Shown piece by piece: positions 1 through 8,895 of a stretch of 64,000 nucleotides of DNA. Position 1 is the stretch's first letter. The number at the start of each line of letters is the position of its first letter. Below the pieces are notes generated by a model. The model was not told the origin of the DNA and did not search any database. It was given only the letters and a program-made list of their open reading frames with translations. Made by a program: the position numbers and the translations under genes. The stretch comes from Sphingomonas sp. S-NIH.Pt15_0812 (lineage in GTDB: Bacteria; Pseudomonadota; Alphaproteobacteria; Sphingomonadales; Sphingomonadaceae). Where the stretch lies: positions 47,909 to 111,908 of the forward strand of contig NZ_QLJH01000014.1 in NCBI RefSeq assembly GCF_003951315.1. Direction: 5' to 3'.

Positions 1-1578
1 CTGCTGCATGAACTGGGTGGCCTGCACCTCCGGCCGCAACGGCTGCCCGACCGGCGAACGCCAGGCCGCCTGCGCCGCGAGCGGCATCAACGCGACGCGC
101 AGGCCGTTCCGCTGGATCAGGCGGATGATGCCGAGCGCCGCGCGGCGCAGCGCGAACGGGTCCTTCGATCCGGTCGGCTTCTCGTCGATCGCGAAGAAGG
201 TCGCGATCGTGTCCAGCTTGTCGGCCAGCGCCACCGCCACCGTCACCGGCGCGGTCGGCACGTCGTCGCCCTGCCCGACCGGCTTGTAGTGATCGCGCAC
301 CGCCTCGGCGACCGCCACGTCCTCGCCCTGCGCGGCGGCATAATAGCCGCCCATCAGGCCCTGGAGCTCGGGGAACTCGCCGACCATGCCGGTCACCAGA
401 TCGGCCTTGGCGAGCCGCGCCGCGCGCTCCGCCCGGTCGGCCAGGTCGGGGGTGCCGACCACGCCTTGCTCGACCAGCCAGCGCGCCAGCTTCGCCACGC
501 GGTCGACCTTGTCGGCGACGCTGCCCAGCTTCTCGTGGAAGACGATCCGCTCCAGCTTCGCGCTCTGGTCGGCCAGCGGCACCTTCAGGTCGGTGTCGTA
601 GAAGAAGCGCGCGTCGGACAGCCGCGCCGCCAGCACCTTGCGATTGCCCTCGACGATCTTCGCGCCGCCATCGCTCGCCTCGATATTGGCGGTGCAGACG
701 AAGGCGTTGGCGAGCGCGCCGGTCGCCGCGTCGCGGCAGACGAAATATTTCTGGTTCACCCGCGCGGTGAGCTGGATCACCTCGGGCGGGACCGACAGGT
801 AATCGGCGTCGAACCGGCCGAGCAGCGGCACCGGCCATTCGGTCAGCCCGGCATTCTCGGCGACCAGCCCTTCATCCTCGACCAGCTCCAGCCCCGCCTC
901 GGCGGCGAGCGACGCGGCATGGGTGCGGATGATCGCGGCGCGCTCGTCCTGATCGACCAGCACATGGCAGGCGCGCAGCTTCTCGACATAATCGCCCGCC
1001 GAGCCGATCGTGATCGGCCCCGGATGGTGGAAGCGGTGGCCATAGGTGGCCGCGCCCGAGACGATGCCGGCGATCTCGGTGGCGATGATCTCTTCGCCGA
1101 ACAGCGCGACGATGCCGTGCAGCGGCCGCACCCAGCGCAGGCTCTCGGTCGACAGCGAGGCGTCGCCCCAGCGCATCGACTTGGGCCACGGGAAGGCGCG
1201 GATGATCGCCGGGATGGCCTCGGCCAGCACGTCCGCCGTGGCGCGGCCGGGGCGTTCGGTGATCGCGAAGAGCACGCCGTCGCGCTCGACCAGCTGCTCG
1301 CGGGAGAGGCCGGTCTTGCGCAGGAAGCCTTCCAGCGCCTGGGGCGGGGCGGAGGCGCGGGGGCCCTTCACCTCTTCGGACACCGCCTCGGTCGCGTGCG
1401 GCAGGTCGCGCGCGATCAGGGCGAGCCGGCGCGGCGTCGCATAGGCGGTGAGCGCTCCGGCGGACAGGCCGGCCTTGGCAAGCTCGGCCGCGAACAGCCG
1501 CGCCAGATCCTCGCGCGCCTTGGCCTGCATCCGCGCGGGAATTTCCTCGGAGCGGAGTTCGAGAAGGAAGTCGGTCAT
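1..1578 (-). CDS. glyS: Glycine--tRNA ligase beta subunit, 3' end outside window
   Basis: Beta chain of the heterotetrameric (alpha2beta2) bacterial glycyl-tRNA synthetase, which charges tRNA-Gly in the cytoplasm. It starts at the ATG complementary to 1576-1578 with the family's opening MTDFLLELRSEEIPARM. It continues through the repeat containing YATPRRLAL and the HD-like catalytic remnant region. About 526 residues are present of the roughly 690 expected, so the C-terminal tRNA-binding part lies beyond base 1. It follows glyQ on the same strand after a 40-base gap, the usual glyQS operon. No frame break is seen. Identity is certain; only the truncation limits it. Confidence 0.96.
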   Translation of the reverse strand, partial: MTDFLLELRSEEIPARMQAKAREDLARLFAAELAKAGLSAGALTAYATPRRLALIARDLPHATEAVSEEVKGPRASAPPQALEGFLRKTGLSREQLVERDGVLFAITERPGRATADVLAEAIPAIIRAFPWPKSMRWGDASLSTESLRWVRPLHGIVALFGEEIIATEIAGIVSGAATYGHRFHHPGPITIGSAGDYVEKLRACHVLVDQDERAAIIRTHAASLAAEAGLELVEDEGLVAENAGLTEWPVPLLGRFDADYLSVPPEVIQLTARVNQKYFVCRDAATGALANAFVCTANIEASDGGAKIVEGNRKVLAARLSDARFFYDTDLKVPLADQSAKLERIVFHEKLGSVADKVDRVAKLARWLVEQGVVGTPDLADRAERAARLAKADLVTGMVGEFPELQGLMGGYYAAAQGEDVAVAEAVRDHYKPVGQGDDVPTAPVTVAVALADKLDTIATFFAIDEKPTGSKDPFALRRAALGIIRLIQRNGLRVALMPLAAQAAWRSPVGQPLRPEVQATQFMQQ

Positions 1579-1618
1579 GCTGTCCGGATCACTATCTTGA
1601 GGTCGCGCGGAAGGGCCA

Positions 1619-2485
1619 TCACGCCGCCCACCCGTTCTTCTCCATCCACGCCGCGCAGCTCGCCTTGGCGAGATCGCGGACGCGGCCGATATAGGCCTGG
1701 CGCTCCGCGACCGAGATCACGCCGCGGGCCTGGAGCAGGTTGAAGGTGTGGCTGGCCTTGATCGCCTGTTCATAGGCGGCCAGCGGCAGCTTGGCAGCGA
1801 GGCTGCGCTCGCACTCCGCCGCCGATTTCCGGAACGAATCGAACAGCGTGTCGGTATCGGCGACCTCGAAGTTCCAGGTCGACATCTGGCGCTCATTCTC
1901 CAGGAACACGTCGCCATAGCTCACGCCGGCGTCGTTGAACCGCAGGTCGTACACATTGTCGACATCCTGGATGTACATCGCCAGGCGTTCGAGGCCATAG
2001 GTCAGCTCGCCCGCGACCGGCTTCATGTCGAAACCGCCCATCTGCTGGAAATAGGTGAACTGCGTCACCTCCATCCCGTCGCACCAGACCTCCCAGCCCA
2101 GGCCCCAGGCACCGAGAGTCGGCGACTCCCAGTCGTCCTCGACGAAACGGATGTCGTGCTTGGTCATGTCGACGCCGATCGCGGCGAGGCTGCCGAGATA
2201 CAGGTCCTGCAGGTCGGGCGGGCTGGGCTTCAGGATCACCTGATACTGGTAATAATGCTGGAGCCGGTTGGGATTCTCGCCATAGCGGCCGTCGGTCGGC
2301 CGGCGACAGGGCTGGACGAAGGCGGCGTTCCACCGGTCCGGCCCCAGCGCGCGCAGCGTGGTGGCAGGGTGGAAGGTGCCGGCCCCCATTTCCATGTCAT
2401 AGGGCTGGAGGATCACGCATCCCCGCTCGCTCCAGTAATCATGGAGCGCGAGGATCATCCGCTGGAAGGAAAGAGGCTGGGTCAC
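1619..2485 (-). CDS. glyQ: Glycine--tRNA ligase alpha subunit
   Basis: Catalytic alpha chain of glycyl-tRNA synthetase, partner of GlyS. I chose the GTG at 2485-2483 because it gives 288 residues and the conserved N-terminus, in which [17 protein letters not shown] precedes the class II motif [14 protein letters not shown]. The frame stays open upstream to 2695, but that would add about 70 residues unlike any GlyQ and run across the start of the divergent gene. Further conserved blocks include [19 protein letters not shown] and [10 protein letters not shown] (ATP-binding motif 3 area). It lies directly upstream of glyS. Confidence 0.96.
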   Translation of the reverse strand: MTQPLSFQRMILALHDYWSERGCVILQPYDMEMGAGTFHPATTLRALGPDRWNAAFVQPCRRPTDGRYGENPNRLQHYYQYQVILKPSPPDLQDLYLGSLAAIGVDMTKHDIRFVEDDWESPTLGAWGLGWEVWCDGMEVTQFTYFQQMGGFDMKPVAGELTYGLERLAMYIQDVDNVYDLRFNDAGVSYGDVFLENERQMSTWNFEVADTDTLFDSFRKSAAECERSLAAKLPLAAYEQAIKASHTFNLLQARGVISVAERQAYIGRVRDLAKASCAAWMEKNGWAA

Positions 2486-2552
2486 GCCCGCGTCTCTGGC
2501 GAATGGGGCGTGGTCTGGCAAGCAGCAGCATGGGCGACTACATCGGCCCGCG

Positions 2553-3458
2553 ATGCTACGCTCCTTCGCCTCCACGCTCACCGCGATCGCCCTCACCCTG
2601 TCGCTGCCCGCCTGCGCGCAGACGCCCAAGGCCGCCGCCGCCACGCAGGATGCCGATCCCGCGCTGTGGGTGGTGAAGGACAAGGACACCACCATCTATC
2701 TGTTCGGCACCATCCATGTGCTGAAGCCCGGCCTCACCTGGTTCGACGAGGCGGTGAAGACCGCGTTCGACCGGTCGCAGGAGCTGAAGCTGGAACTGGT
2801 GATGCCCGATCCGGCGGCGATGGCCTCGCTGGTCCAGGCGACCGGCACCGCCGCGCCCGGCACGCCGCCGCTCGGCGAACGGCTGCCCGCCGGCAAGCAG
2901 GCCGCCTTCCGCCGCGCCGTCACCGATCTCGGCCTGCCCGCCGACGCGCTCGACCGCTACAAGCCGTGGCTGGCGGCGACGCAGCTGTCGATCGCGCCGC
3001 TTTCCAAGCTCGGCTACGACTCGGCGAACGGGCCGGAGACGGTGCTGACCGAGGCGGCCAAGGCGGCGCACAAGCCGGTCACCGGGCTGGAGACGGCGGA
3101 GCAGCAGCTCGGCTATTTCAGCGGCCTGTCGGACAAGGCGCAGATCCAGTTCCTGGAAAGCACCGTCGACGAATTGCCGACCGTCGCCGACCAGATGACG
3201 CGGATGGTCGACGACTGGGCCGGCGGCAAGCCCGAGGCGCTGGCCACCGAGATGAACGACAGCCTGAAGGACTCGCCCGAAGTGGCCAAGGTGCTGCTGG
3301 TCGACCGCAACAAGCGCTGGGCGCAGTGGATCAAGGATCGCATGGCGAAACCCGGCACCGTGTTCGTGGCGGTCGGCGCGGGCCACCTCGCCGGGCCCGA
3401 TTCGGTGCAGGCGCAGCTCGCCCGGCTGGGGGTGAAGGCGCGGCGCGTCCGCTACTGA
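2553..3458 (+). CDS. TraB/GumN family exported protein
   Basis: A 301-residue protein of the TraB/GumN (formerly DUF1136-like) family. Members are predicted metal-dependent hydrolases or proteases related to Tiki; the biochemical role in bacteria is not established. A signal sequence (residues 1-23) ends in LSLPACAQ, so it is exported. The Cys could be lipidated, but Pro at -2 makes the lipobox poor. The family's first motif, [12 protein letters not shown], lies near residues 48-60 and the closing [11 protein letters not shown] near 275. Both carry the conserved Gly-His residues thought to bind metal. It diverges from glyQ with a 67-base gap, so the two probably share a promoter region. Confidence 0.85.
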   Translation: MLRSFASTLTAIALTLSLPACAQTPKAAAATQDADPALWVVKDKDTTIYLFGTIHVLKPGLTWFDEAVKTAFDRSQELKLELVMPDPAAMASLVQATGTAAPGTPPLGERLPAGKQAAFRRAVTDLGLPADALDRYKPWLAATQLSIAPLSKLGYDSANGPETVLTEAAKAAHKPVTGLETAEQQLGYFSGLSDKAQIQFLESTVDELPTVADQMTRMVDDWAGGKPEALATEMNDSLKDSPEVAKVLLVDRNKRWAQWIKDRMAKPGTVFVAVGAGHLAGPDSVQAQLARLGVKARRVRY

Positions 3459-3582
3459 GCCCAAGGGCGACTAACGCCCACAACCTTGCCTTTTCGGGCG
3501 GGCCCCGCTATGCGCGCCCGCTTCCGGCCATGGTCATCCCTGGAGGCGTGGCGCGGAAGACACCTGTTCTTGGAGATTATCA

Positions 3583-4209
3583 ATGAGCGACACCATTACG
3601 CTCGCCGCCGAGACGCGTGACCGGGTTGGCAAGGGAGCCTCTCGTGCGCTGCGTCGTGACGGCCGCGTCCCCGCCGTCGTCTATGGCCTGAACAAGGAGC
3701 CGACCTCGATCCATCTCGAGGAAAAGGCCCTGACCAAGGCGCTGATGACCGGCCACTTCTTCACCTCGGTCATCATGGTCGACGGTCAGCGCGCGCTGGC
3801 CAAGGACGTGGCGTTCCACCCCGTCACCGACCGTCCGACGCATGTCGACTTCCTGCGCATCGGCGAGCATTCGACCGTCACGGTCGCCGTGCCCGTCGTG
3901 TTCGCGGACGAGGATGACTGCCGTGGCCTGAAGCAGGGCGGCGTGCTCAACATCACCCGTCACGAGGTCGAGCTGGTGGTCGATGCCGCCAGCATCCCGA
4001 CCGAGCTGACCGTGTCGCTCAAGGGCCGCGAGATCGGCGACTCGATCCACATCTCCGACGTGACGCTGCCCAAGGGCGCGCAGCCGGCGATCGAGGATCG
4101 CGACTTCGCGATCGCCACGATCGTGCCGCCGACCGTCCCGACCGCCGCCGACGAGGCTGCGGATGCCGAGGCGGGCGTTGGCGTCAGCGAGGGTGGCGCG
4201 GAGGGCTGA
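3583..4209 (+). CDS. rplY: 50S ribosomal protein L25/Ctc
   Basis: The 5S-rRNA-binding ribosomal protein of the long Ctc type, 208 residues. It has an N-terminal L25 domain ([24 protein letters not shown] near residues 10-33) and a C-terminal beta domain containing [18 protein letters not shown]. It ends in an acidic Ala-rich tail ([11 protein letters not shown]), common in alphaproteobacterial CTC proteins. The ATG is preceded by GGAG seven bases upstream. It lies upstream of pth, a pairing widespread in bacteria. A terminator-like hairpin separates the two. Confidence 0.95.
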   Translation: MSDTITLAAETRDRVGKGASRALRRDGRVPAVVYGLNKEPTSIHLEEKALTKALMTGHFFTSVIMVDGQRALAKDVAFHPVTDRPTHVDFLRIGEHSTVTVAVPVVFADEDDCRGLKQGGVLNITRHEVELVVDAASIPTELTVSLKGREIGDSIHISDVTLPKGAQPAIEDRDFAIATIVPPTVPTAADEAADAEAGVGVSEGGAEG

Positions 4210-4235
4210 GCCCCTTCCCCACTCCCACGCTTTCG

Positions 4236-4275
4236 GGGGCAGGGTGGCGGCGACGCTCCCCTGCCCCTTTTCGTT
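4236..4275 (+). terminator. Intrinsic terminator or attenuator between rplY and pth
   Basis: Nine-base perfect stem (GGGGCAGGG at 4236-4244 with CCCTGCCCC at 4259-4267), a 14-base loop, then TTTTCGTTT. It lies 26 bases past rplY and 30 bases before pth. It may end most rplY transcripts and let a fraction read into pth. Stem and tract are visible; the effect is inferred. Confidence 0.65.
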
Positions 4276-4306
4276 TCGAGCGCTCATTCATCTGGGGAGA
4301 CGGGCG

Positions 4307-4873
4307 ATGCAGATCTGGGCGGGGCTGGGCAATCCCGGCGCGCAATATGCGCTGCACCGGCACAATATCGGCTTCATGGCGATGGACGCGATCGCCGCGC
4401 TGCATGATTTCGGCCCGGTGAAGAAACAGTTCCAGGGCTGGACGCAGGAAGGCCGCATCGGGACCAGGAAGATCCTGCTGCTGAAACCCGCGACCTTCAT
4501 GAACGACAGCGGCCGGTCGATCGGCGAGGCCTTGCGCTTCTACAAGCTCGACCTGTCGGCGCTGACCGTCTTCCATGACGAGCTCGACCTCGCCCCCTTC
4601 AAGGTCAAGGTGAAGACCGGCGGCGGCGCGGCCGGGCATAACGGCCTGCGCTCGACCGACCAGCATCTGGGCCAGGACTATCGCCGCGTGCGGCTGGGCA
4701 TCGGCCATCCGGGACACAAGGATCGCGTCACCGGCCATGTGCTGGGCAATTTCGCCAAGGCGGAGATGGATGCGCTGTCCGACCTGCTCGGCGCGGTGGC
4801 GGCGGAAGCGGGTCGGCTGGCCGAGAGCGACGACGTGCGTTTCATGAACGATGTCGCGCTGCGCCTGGGATGA
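4307..4873 (+). CDS. pth: Peptidyl-tRNA hydrolase
   Basis: Cytoplasmic esterase that releases peptides from tRNA dropped by stalled ribosomes; 188 residues, normal for the family. The start at 4307 gives MQIWAGLGNPGAQY, and the frame is open further upstream only as low-quality sequence. The catalytic His is in RHNIGFMAMD (near residue 20). Also present are KPATFMNDSGRS with the substrate Asn, the active-site Asp in HDELDL, and the GGGAAGHNGLRS loop. GGGGAGA lies a few bases before the ATG. Confidence 0.96.
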   Translation: MQIWAGLGNPGAQYALHRHNIGFMAMDAIAALHDFGPVKKQFQGWTQEGRIGTRKILLLKPATFMNDSGRSIGEALRFYKLDLSALTVFHDELDLAPFKVKVKTGGGAAGHNGLRSTDQHLGQDYRRVRLGIGHPGHKDRVTGHVLGNFAKAEMDALSDLLGAVAAEAGRLAESDDVRFMNDVALRLG

Positions 4874-5075
4874 TGCCGCGCAAATGATAGTCGCTCGCAG
4901 AACAGCATAGTCGTACATGCGAGCGAATTGCATCTTGCCGATAGAGTTGAGAGTTACTTGCAGCTTGGGTGAGAGTGTTTCGCAACTGTTGATTTAGGTT
5001 GATCCGGGAACTTTGCAGGCGTAACTACCGTTTCAGCAAGCAACGACTGTTCAACATCTAACGAGGAGACTCATC

Positions 5076-5267
5076 ATGGCTCTCACCACTGCCGGCGCCG
5101 CCGCCTGCGCCAAGTGCAAGTTCTTCGACACCGAGGCTTCGAGCGAGCAGCTCGGCCTGTGCCGTTACAACCCGCCGATCAGCCAGCCGAGCGGCGACGC
5201 CGCCGGCGTCTGGCCGAAGGTCGAGGCGAATGACTGGTGCGGCCATTTCGAGGCGGCCGCGGCCTGA
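5076..5267 (+). CDS. Small Cys-rich putative metal-binding protein
   Basis: A 63-residue protein of no assigned function. Cysteines at 11, 14, 29 and 55 with His57 give the pattern CxxCxFF, then GLCRYNPP, then WPKVEANDWCGHF. I recognise the general pattern from small proteins of proteobacteria and phages. Four Cys could bind zinc or an iron-sulfur cluster; that is inference. The ATG follows a strong GAGGAG ribosome site (5063-5068). The 202 bases upstream hold no gene and are clearly less GC-rich than the surroundings, so a long leader is possible. A strong terminator follows, making it a single-gene unit that looks built for high expression. Confidence 0.8.
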   Translation: MALTTAGAAACAKCKFFDTEASSEQLGLCRYNPPISQPSGDAAGVWPKVEANDWCGHFEAAAA

Positions 5268-5291
5268 TCCGCGCCCCTTCTGGCTGAATGC

Positions 5292-5328
5292 AAAGGCCGG
5301 TCGCGACTCCCGTCGCGGCCGGCCTTTT
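5292..5328 (+). terminator. Intrinsic terminator of the Cys-rich small gene
   Basis: Sixteen-pair stem (5292-5307 with 5312-5327), four-base loop TCCC, ending in TTTT. The only non-Watson-Crick pair is T5301-G5318, a G-U pair on the plus-strand RNA. Confidence 0.85.
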
Positions 5329-5475
5329 GCTGTGCGCCGGTGATGGCGTACGGCGACGTGAACCCGCCCCCTTCGCCCCCCGACCTTTGCCGGAATGGCC
5401 CGGTGGCTGTTGAAAACAGGGCGTGAAATCCAGGTCGAACCGCCTTCCCCCTGCGCCCGGTCGTCACATCCCCAT

Positions 5476-5521
5476 TTGACACCCGCACCGGTTTCTCTTA
5501 CTAAGAGGCATTCTCATTAGC
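5476..5521 (+). promoter_or_regulatory. Sigma-70-type promoter with Fur-like box
   Basis: TTGACA at 5476-5481, a 17-base spacer, and TACTAA at 5499-5504 make a near-consensus promoter for the gene at 5532. Overlapping the -10 and the likely start site, 5503-5521 read on the minus strand is GCTAATGAGAATGCCTCTT. By my count it matches 12 of 19 positions of the classical Fur box GATAATGATAATCATTATC. The left half is very good and the right half weak. Iron regulation is therefore a hypothesis, not a conclusion. Confidence 0.5.
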
Positions 5522-5531
5522 GAGTGCGTGC

Positions 5532-5936
5532 ATGTACGATCTGATCGACCGCCCCGTCGCCGACCTGCCCCGTTTCGAACATGTCGTCCTCGATGAAACC
5601 CGGCGCTGGGTGCATGCCCTGACGCTGGCAGGAGCCGCACCGACGGTGCCGACGGGCTTCACGGATCATGGCGGCCCGGTCGTCGCCCGCACCTTCGACT
5701 CGCTGATGCGCGACCTCGACCAGGGATCGACCGAGACCTTGGTGTTCGAGCGCCCATGCCACTCCACGGTGTCGGAGACCGAGGCCGTGATGCTCGGCCT
5801 GTGGCGACTCGTCCGGGCCGACCGCATCGCCGCCGCGCGCGCCGCCGCCGCCGGGCTGGTCGACGATGCCAGCGCGCGCCGCATCGTCGCGGCGATGGTC
5901 CGCATCGTCGGCACGGGCTTCGTCGCGCTCGACTGA
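5532..5936 (+). CDS. Conserved hypothetical protein
   Basis: A 134-residue cytoplasmic protein I do not recognise. It has no signal peptide or membrane segment. It appears mostly helical, with an Ala/Arg-rich C-terminal third (ADRIAAARAAAAGLVDDASA). The start lies 28 bases behind a strong promoter with a Fur-like box. The next gene, a putative 2OG-Fe(II) oxygenase, begins 58 bases after its stop on the same strand, so the two may form an iron-linked operon. Codon use and composition match the neighbours, so I see no sign of recent transfer. Confidence 0.7.
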   Translation: MYDLIDRPVADLPRFEHVVLDETRRWVHALTLAGAAPTVPTGFTDHGGPVVARTFDSLMRDLDQGSTETLVFERPCHSTVSETEAVMLGLWRLVRADRIAAARAAAAGLVDDASARRIVAAMVRIVGTGFVALD

Positions 5937-5994
5937 TCCGCCCATGGGGAAGGGTGATTGACGAAAGGCGGCGCTTCGCGTCAAGCGGGCGGAC

Positions 5995-6597
5995 ATGACG
6001 ATCCGCACGCTCTTCCCCACCCTGCTCTACCAGGACGATCTCGGCGATGCCGGGCTGATCGAGGAACTGGAGCATAGCGTCCGCGCGCTGGCGGAGGACG
6101 ATCGCGCCGGCCGTCGCTGGTGCAAGGACCATGGCTATCGCGGCTATACCAGCTACGCCTCGCTCGACGACCTACCGATGCGCGATCCCGTCTTCGCGGA
6201 TCTCAAGCGCAAGCTCGACAAGCATGTCGGCCGCTTCGCCGAGGCCTGTGCCTTCGACCTCGCCGGCCGCAAGCTCAAGCTCGACAGCCTGTGGGTCAAT
6301 GTGCTCAAGCCCGGCGGCCATCATGCCGCGCATATCCATCCGCACAGCGTCGTGTCGGGCACGCTCTATGTCGCGATGCCGGCGGGCGCGGGCGGGCTGA
6401 AGCTGGAGGACCCGCGCCTGCCGATGCTGATGGCCGCCCCGCCCCGCCGCGCCGACGCGGCCGAGGGCATGCGCACCTTCGAGACGGTCACGCCCGCCCC
6501 CGGCACCGTGCTGCTCTGGGAAAGCTGGCTGCGTCACGCGGTGGTCGACAATGCCGCCAAGGGCGACCGGATCAGCGTCAGCTTCAATTACCGCTGA
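5995..6597 (+). CDS. Putative 2-oxoglutarate/Fe(II) oxygenase, TIGR02466 family
   Basis: A 200-residue protein matching the TIGR02466/PF13759 family, predicted non-haem iron dioxygenases of unknown substrate. The opening TIRTLFPTLLYQDDLG is the family signature. The metal site is suggested by HHAAHIHPHSVVSGTLYV near residues 108-125. The distal His is in WESWLRHAVVDN near 180, and a likely 2-oxoglutarate-binding Arg is in GDRISVSFNYR at the end. It follows the unknown gene at 5532 by 58 bases. Family assignment is firm; the reaction is inferred. Confidence 0.85.
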   Translation: MTIRTLFPTLLYQDDLGDAGLIEELEHSVRALAEDDRAGRRWCKDHGYRGYTSYASLDDLPMRDPVFADLKRKLDKHVGRFAEACAFDLAGRKLKLDSLWVNVLKPGGHHAAHIHPHSVVSGTLYVAMPAGAGGLKLEDPRLPMLMAAPPRRADAAEGMRTFETVTPAPGTVLLWESWLRHAVVDNAAKGDRISVSFNYR

Positions 6598-6688
6598 CCG
6601 CCGCCGCCGATAGGATTCGCGGCGCTGGCCTTTTGGCCACGGCGCGCGTATCGGCGCAGCATATTCCCCTTATCACAGGACGCGACGC

Positions 6689-7789
6689 ATGGGTTTCCGC
6701 TGCGGCATCGTGGGCCTGCCCAATGTCGGCAAGTCCACCCTCTTCAACGCGCTGACCGAGACGGCGGCGGCGCAGGCCGCCAACTATCCCTTCTGCACGA
6801 TCGAGCCGAATGTCGGCAACGTCGCCGTGCCCGACGACCGCTTGCAGAAGCTGGCCGCGACCGCCGGCTCCGCCAAGATCATCGAGACGCAGCTCGCCTT
6901 TGTCGACATCGCCGGGCTGGTCCGCGGCGCGTCCAAGGGCGAGGGGCTGGGCAACCAGTTCCTGGGCAATATCCGCGAGGTCGACGCGATCGTCCATGTC
7001 CTGCGCTGCTTCGAGGATGGCGACGTCACCCATGTCGAGGGCAAGGTCGACCCGATCGCCGATGCCGAGACGGTCGAGACCGAGCTGATGCTCGCCGACC
7101 TGGAAAGCCTGGAGAAGCGCGTCCCCAACCTCGTCAAAAAGGGCCAGCAGGGCGACAAGGAGGCCAAGTCGGCCGCCGTCGTGCTCGGCCGCGCGCTCGA
7201 CCTGCTGCGCGACGGCAAGCCCGCGCGGCTGACCGTCGCCAACGACGCCGATGAGGAGCGCGCGCTGGCGCAGGCGCAATTGCTGACCGGCAAGCCCGTC
7301 CTCTATGTCTGCAACGTCGACGAAGGCGATGCGGCGCATGGCAATGCGCACAGCGCGCGCGTGTTCGAGAAGGCCGCGGCCGAGGGTGCGCAGGCGGTGG
7401 TCGTCTCGGCGGCGATCGAGGCCGAGATCGCGACCATGCCGCCCGAGGAGCGCGGCGAGTTCCTGTCGGAACTGGGCCTGACCGAGACCGGCCTCGCCCG
7501 CGTGATCCGCGCCGGCTACACGCTGCTCGACCTGCTGACCTTCTTCACGGTCGGCCCGAAGGAAGCGCGCGCCTGGACCGTCGCGGTCGGGGCCAAGGCG
7601 CCCCAGGCGGCGGGCGAGATCCATACCGACTTCGAACGCGGCTTCATCCGCGCCGAGACCATCGCCTATGACGATTATGTCACGCTGGGCGGCGAAAGCG
7701 GCGCGCGCGATGCGGGCAAGCTGCGCTCCGAGGGCAAGGAATATGTCGTCCAGGACGGCGACGTGATGCTGTTCCGCTTCAACGTGTGA
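6689..7789 (+). CDS. ychF: Redox-regulated ATPase YchF (OLA1)
   Basis: Universal Obg-family P-loop protein that prefers ATP over GTP, binds ribosomes and is linked to stress responses; 366 residues. The G1 loop GLPNVGKSTLFN is at residues 8-19. DIAGLVRGASKGEGLGNQFL (G3 and switch region) follows near 70-90, and the adenine-specifying region around YVCNVDEGD near 210. The C-terminal TGS-like domain includes FFTVGPKEARAWT and ends in DGDVMLFRFNV. The ATG is preceded by AGGA. Confidence 0.97.
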   Translation: MGFRCGIVGLPNVGKSTLFNALTETAAAQAANYPFCTIEPNVGNVAVPDDRLQKLAATAGSAKIIETQLAFVDIAGLVRGASKGEGLGNQFLGNIREVDAIVHVLRCFEDGDVTHVEGKVDPIADAETVETELMLADLESLEKRVPNLVKKGQQGDKEAKSAAVVLGRALDLLRDGKPARLTVANDADEERALAQAQLLTGKPVLYVCNVDEGDAAHGNAHSARVFEKAAAEGAQAVVVSAAIEAEIATMPPEERGEFLSELGLTETGLARVIRAGYTLLDLLTFFTVGPKEARAWTVAVGAKAPQAAGEIHTDFERGFIRAETIAYDDYVTLGGESGARDAGKLRSEGKEYVVQDGDVMLFRFNV

Positions 7790-7849
7790 TCGGTGAGTCG
7801 GGGGGCTTCGGCACTTCGCTCAAGGTAAGCGCCCCGCCCTTCGAAGCGT

Positions 7850-8045
7850 AGTTTCGACATTCCGGCAGAGGCCGAACCTTTGCAAATCCCATCACGCCAT
7901 CCCGGCGGAGGCCGGGATCCCGTTGGGGGACGTTCAAGAGTCGACCGAAACGTCTCGTAACTGGACCCCGGCCTCCGCCGGGGTGGATTTGGCGGGGATG
8001 GGCCGTCGACTTCAGCAAAGGTTTCGCCTGCGCCAGGGTAGAGCA
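7850..8045. repeat. REP-like palindrome cluster in a 331-base gene-free gap
   Basis: The gap from 7790 to 8120 carries no convincing gene. It holds two facing palindromic units, 7901-7920 (core CCCGGCGGAGGCCGGGATCC) and 7963-7983 (core GGACCCCGGCCTCCGCCGGGG), able to fold into one long hairpin. A degenerate flanking copy sits near 7856-7877. The same family recurs at 27725-27827 and 55879-55970. Such arrays are usually extragenic REP/BIME-type elements. Confidence 0.8.
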
Positions 8046-8120
8046 TGGCAGGCGTGATCTCAGGCGGATCACCACCCCGCTCCTTGCCCGTCCGGTTCCG
8101 CTGGAATACCTCCCGCGGCC

Positions 8121-8822
8121 ATGACGATCCGTCTCATCTGCCTCGATGCCGACGACACGCTGTGGCACAATATGCGCTTCTTCCACGAAACGGAGGCGGC
8201 GCTGGCGGCGATTCTGGCCCCCTTCGCCGATGGTCCGGCCGCGCGCGCCGCGCTGGAGGCGTGCGAGATCCGCAACCTGGCTTATTATGGCTATGGCGCG
8301 AAGAGCTTCACCCTGTCGATGATCGAGACCGCGCTGGAGCTGGGCGGCGACCGCCTGCCGGTATCGGTGGTGGCGGACATATTGGCGGCCGGCCGGCGCT
8401 TGCTCGCCCACCCGGTCGAACTGCTCGACGGGATCGGCGAGACGCTGGCCGCGCTGCACGCGCGCGGATCGCTGGTGCTGGTGACCAAGGGCGACCTGTT
8501 CCACCAGGAGGCGAAGATCGCCGCATCGGGCCTTGGAGACTATTTCGCCGCGATCGAGATCGTCAGCGACAAGACGCCCGCCACCTTCCACCGCCTGTTC
8601 GACCGCCACGGCGTCGCGCCGCACGAAACGGTGATGGCGGGCGACTCGCTCCGGTCGGACATCCACCCGGCGCTGACGGCGGGCGCCTGGGCCGCCTTTA
8701 TCCCGCAGCCGCTCGCCTGGAGCCATGAGCAGGCGGCGGTGCCGCTGGACCACCCCCGCTTCCGCCGACTGGCGACGCTGGCGGATCTGCCCGACTGGAT
8801 CGACCGGATCGGCAACGACTGA
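8121..8822 (+). CDS. HAD-superfamily hydrolase (YjjG-like)
   Basis: A 233-residue haloacid-dehalogenase-fold phosphatase, probably acting on small phosphorylated metabolites. Motif I is LDADDTLWHN (nucleophile Asp8, acid/base Asp10 by position). Motif II Thr lies in SLVLVTKGD, motif III Lys in VSDKTPATF, and motif IV in MAGDSLRSDIHPA. A helical cap lies between residues 15 and 100. The arrangement resembles YjjG-type nucleotidases, but substrate cannot be called. It lies alone between a repeat cluster and the phosphodiesterase gene. Confidence 0.85.
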   Translation: MTIRLICLDADDTLWHNMRFFHETEAALAAILAPFADGPAARAALEACEIRNLAYYGYGAKSFTLSMIETALELGGDRLPVSVVADILAAGRRLLAHPVELLDGIGETLAALHARGSLVLVTKGDLFHQEAKIAASGLGDYFAAIEIVSDKTPATFHRLFDRHGVAPHETVMAGDSLRSDIHPALTAGAWAAFIPQPLAWSHEQAAVPLDHPRFRRLATLADLPDWIDRIGND

Positions 8823-8895
8823 GATCGCGGCGAAAACGCCACGACAGCGTCATATCCCGGCGATAGATGGGTCCTGATTGGACAGGATTTGATCG

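Noticed and set aside
2486..2695. Longer GlyQ starting at 2695
   Set aside because: The extra residues are unlike GlyQ, and the GTG at 2485 gives the conserved N-terminus and standard length.
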